Assembly: GCA_934631025.1 (NCBI GenBank)
Contig: CAKTXR010000071.1
Location: 1-12,698 of the forward strand
From: an uncultured Clostridia bacterium
GTDB lineage: Bacteria; Bacillota; Clostridia; Christensenellales; Aristaeellaceae
Direction: 5' to 3'
Length of the DNA: 12,698 bases
Shown in pieces: positions 12,698-12,698 of the stretch (position 1 is its first letter; each line of letters starts with the position of its first letter). A model generated the notes under the pieces. It saw only the letters and a list, made by a program, of their open reading frames with translations. It was not told the origin of the DNA and searched no databases. Both the position numbers and the translations under genes were made by a program.

Positions 12698-12698
12698 C

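Overview
The window is about 12.7 kb of GC-rich DNA. Its coding style suggests a high-GC member of the Clostridia (Bacillota), possibly gut-associated. The reasons are strong GGAGG-type ribosome binding sites, SigA-like promoters (TTGACG-17-TATAAT), intrinsic hairpin-plus-T terminators, an Lrp/aminotransferase pair resembling the Bacillus alaR-alaT arrangement, and a secreted SH3b/PIG-L protein of a type seen in Firmicutes. This placement is inference; no rRNA or other marker gene is present.

Layout, left to right. (1) Positions 1-420 hold no convincing gene; a hairpin and T-run at 295-326 may end a transcript entering from the left. (2) A SigA-type promoter at 421-462 drives a three-gene operon: an Lrp/AsnC-family regulator (497-991), a class I/II PLP aminotransferase that overlaps it by 4 bases (988-2178), and a pyridoxal/pyridoxamine kinase (2284-3159), closed by a terminator at 3171-3208. 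Together they give a regulator, a PLP enzyme and a PLP-salvage kinase in one transcript. (3) A single-gene unit with its own promoter (3262-3290) encodes a secreted SH3b / beta-sandwich / discoidin-like / PIG-L deacetylase protein (3330-5225), with a probable terminator at 5229-5295. (4) A 0.5 kb spacer carries three degenerate copies of a roughly 75-91 bp repeat. (5) A second operon encodes a PHP-domain protein (5818-7092), a trehalase/GH63-like (alpha/alpha)6 glycoside hydrolase (7164-8840) and a GNAT acetyltransferase (8870-9457), ended by a near-perfect terminator at 9468-9511. (6) A 0.7 kb purine-rich, non-coding island with degenerate repeats lies between two terminators that face each other. 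(7) On the minus strand, a very long repeat protein (10262 to the right edge, N-terminus cut off) consists almost wholly of two alpha-solenoid arrays: 13 units of 29 residues, then about 12 units of 28 residues.

The most unusual content is the two-array solenoid protein, whose first array has a higher-order two-unit (58-residue) period, and the two spacer repeat clusters, which may belong to one dispersed repeat family. The metabolic genes are ordinary in type. Two of them have changes at positions expected to matter for catalysis: a Gln where a general-base Glu is expected in the glycoside hydrolase, and Asn for the last metal-binding His in the PHP protein.
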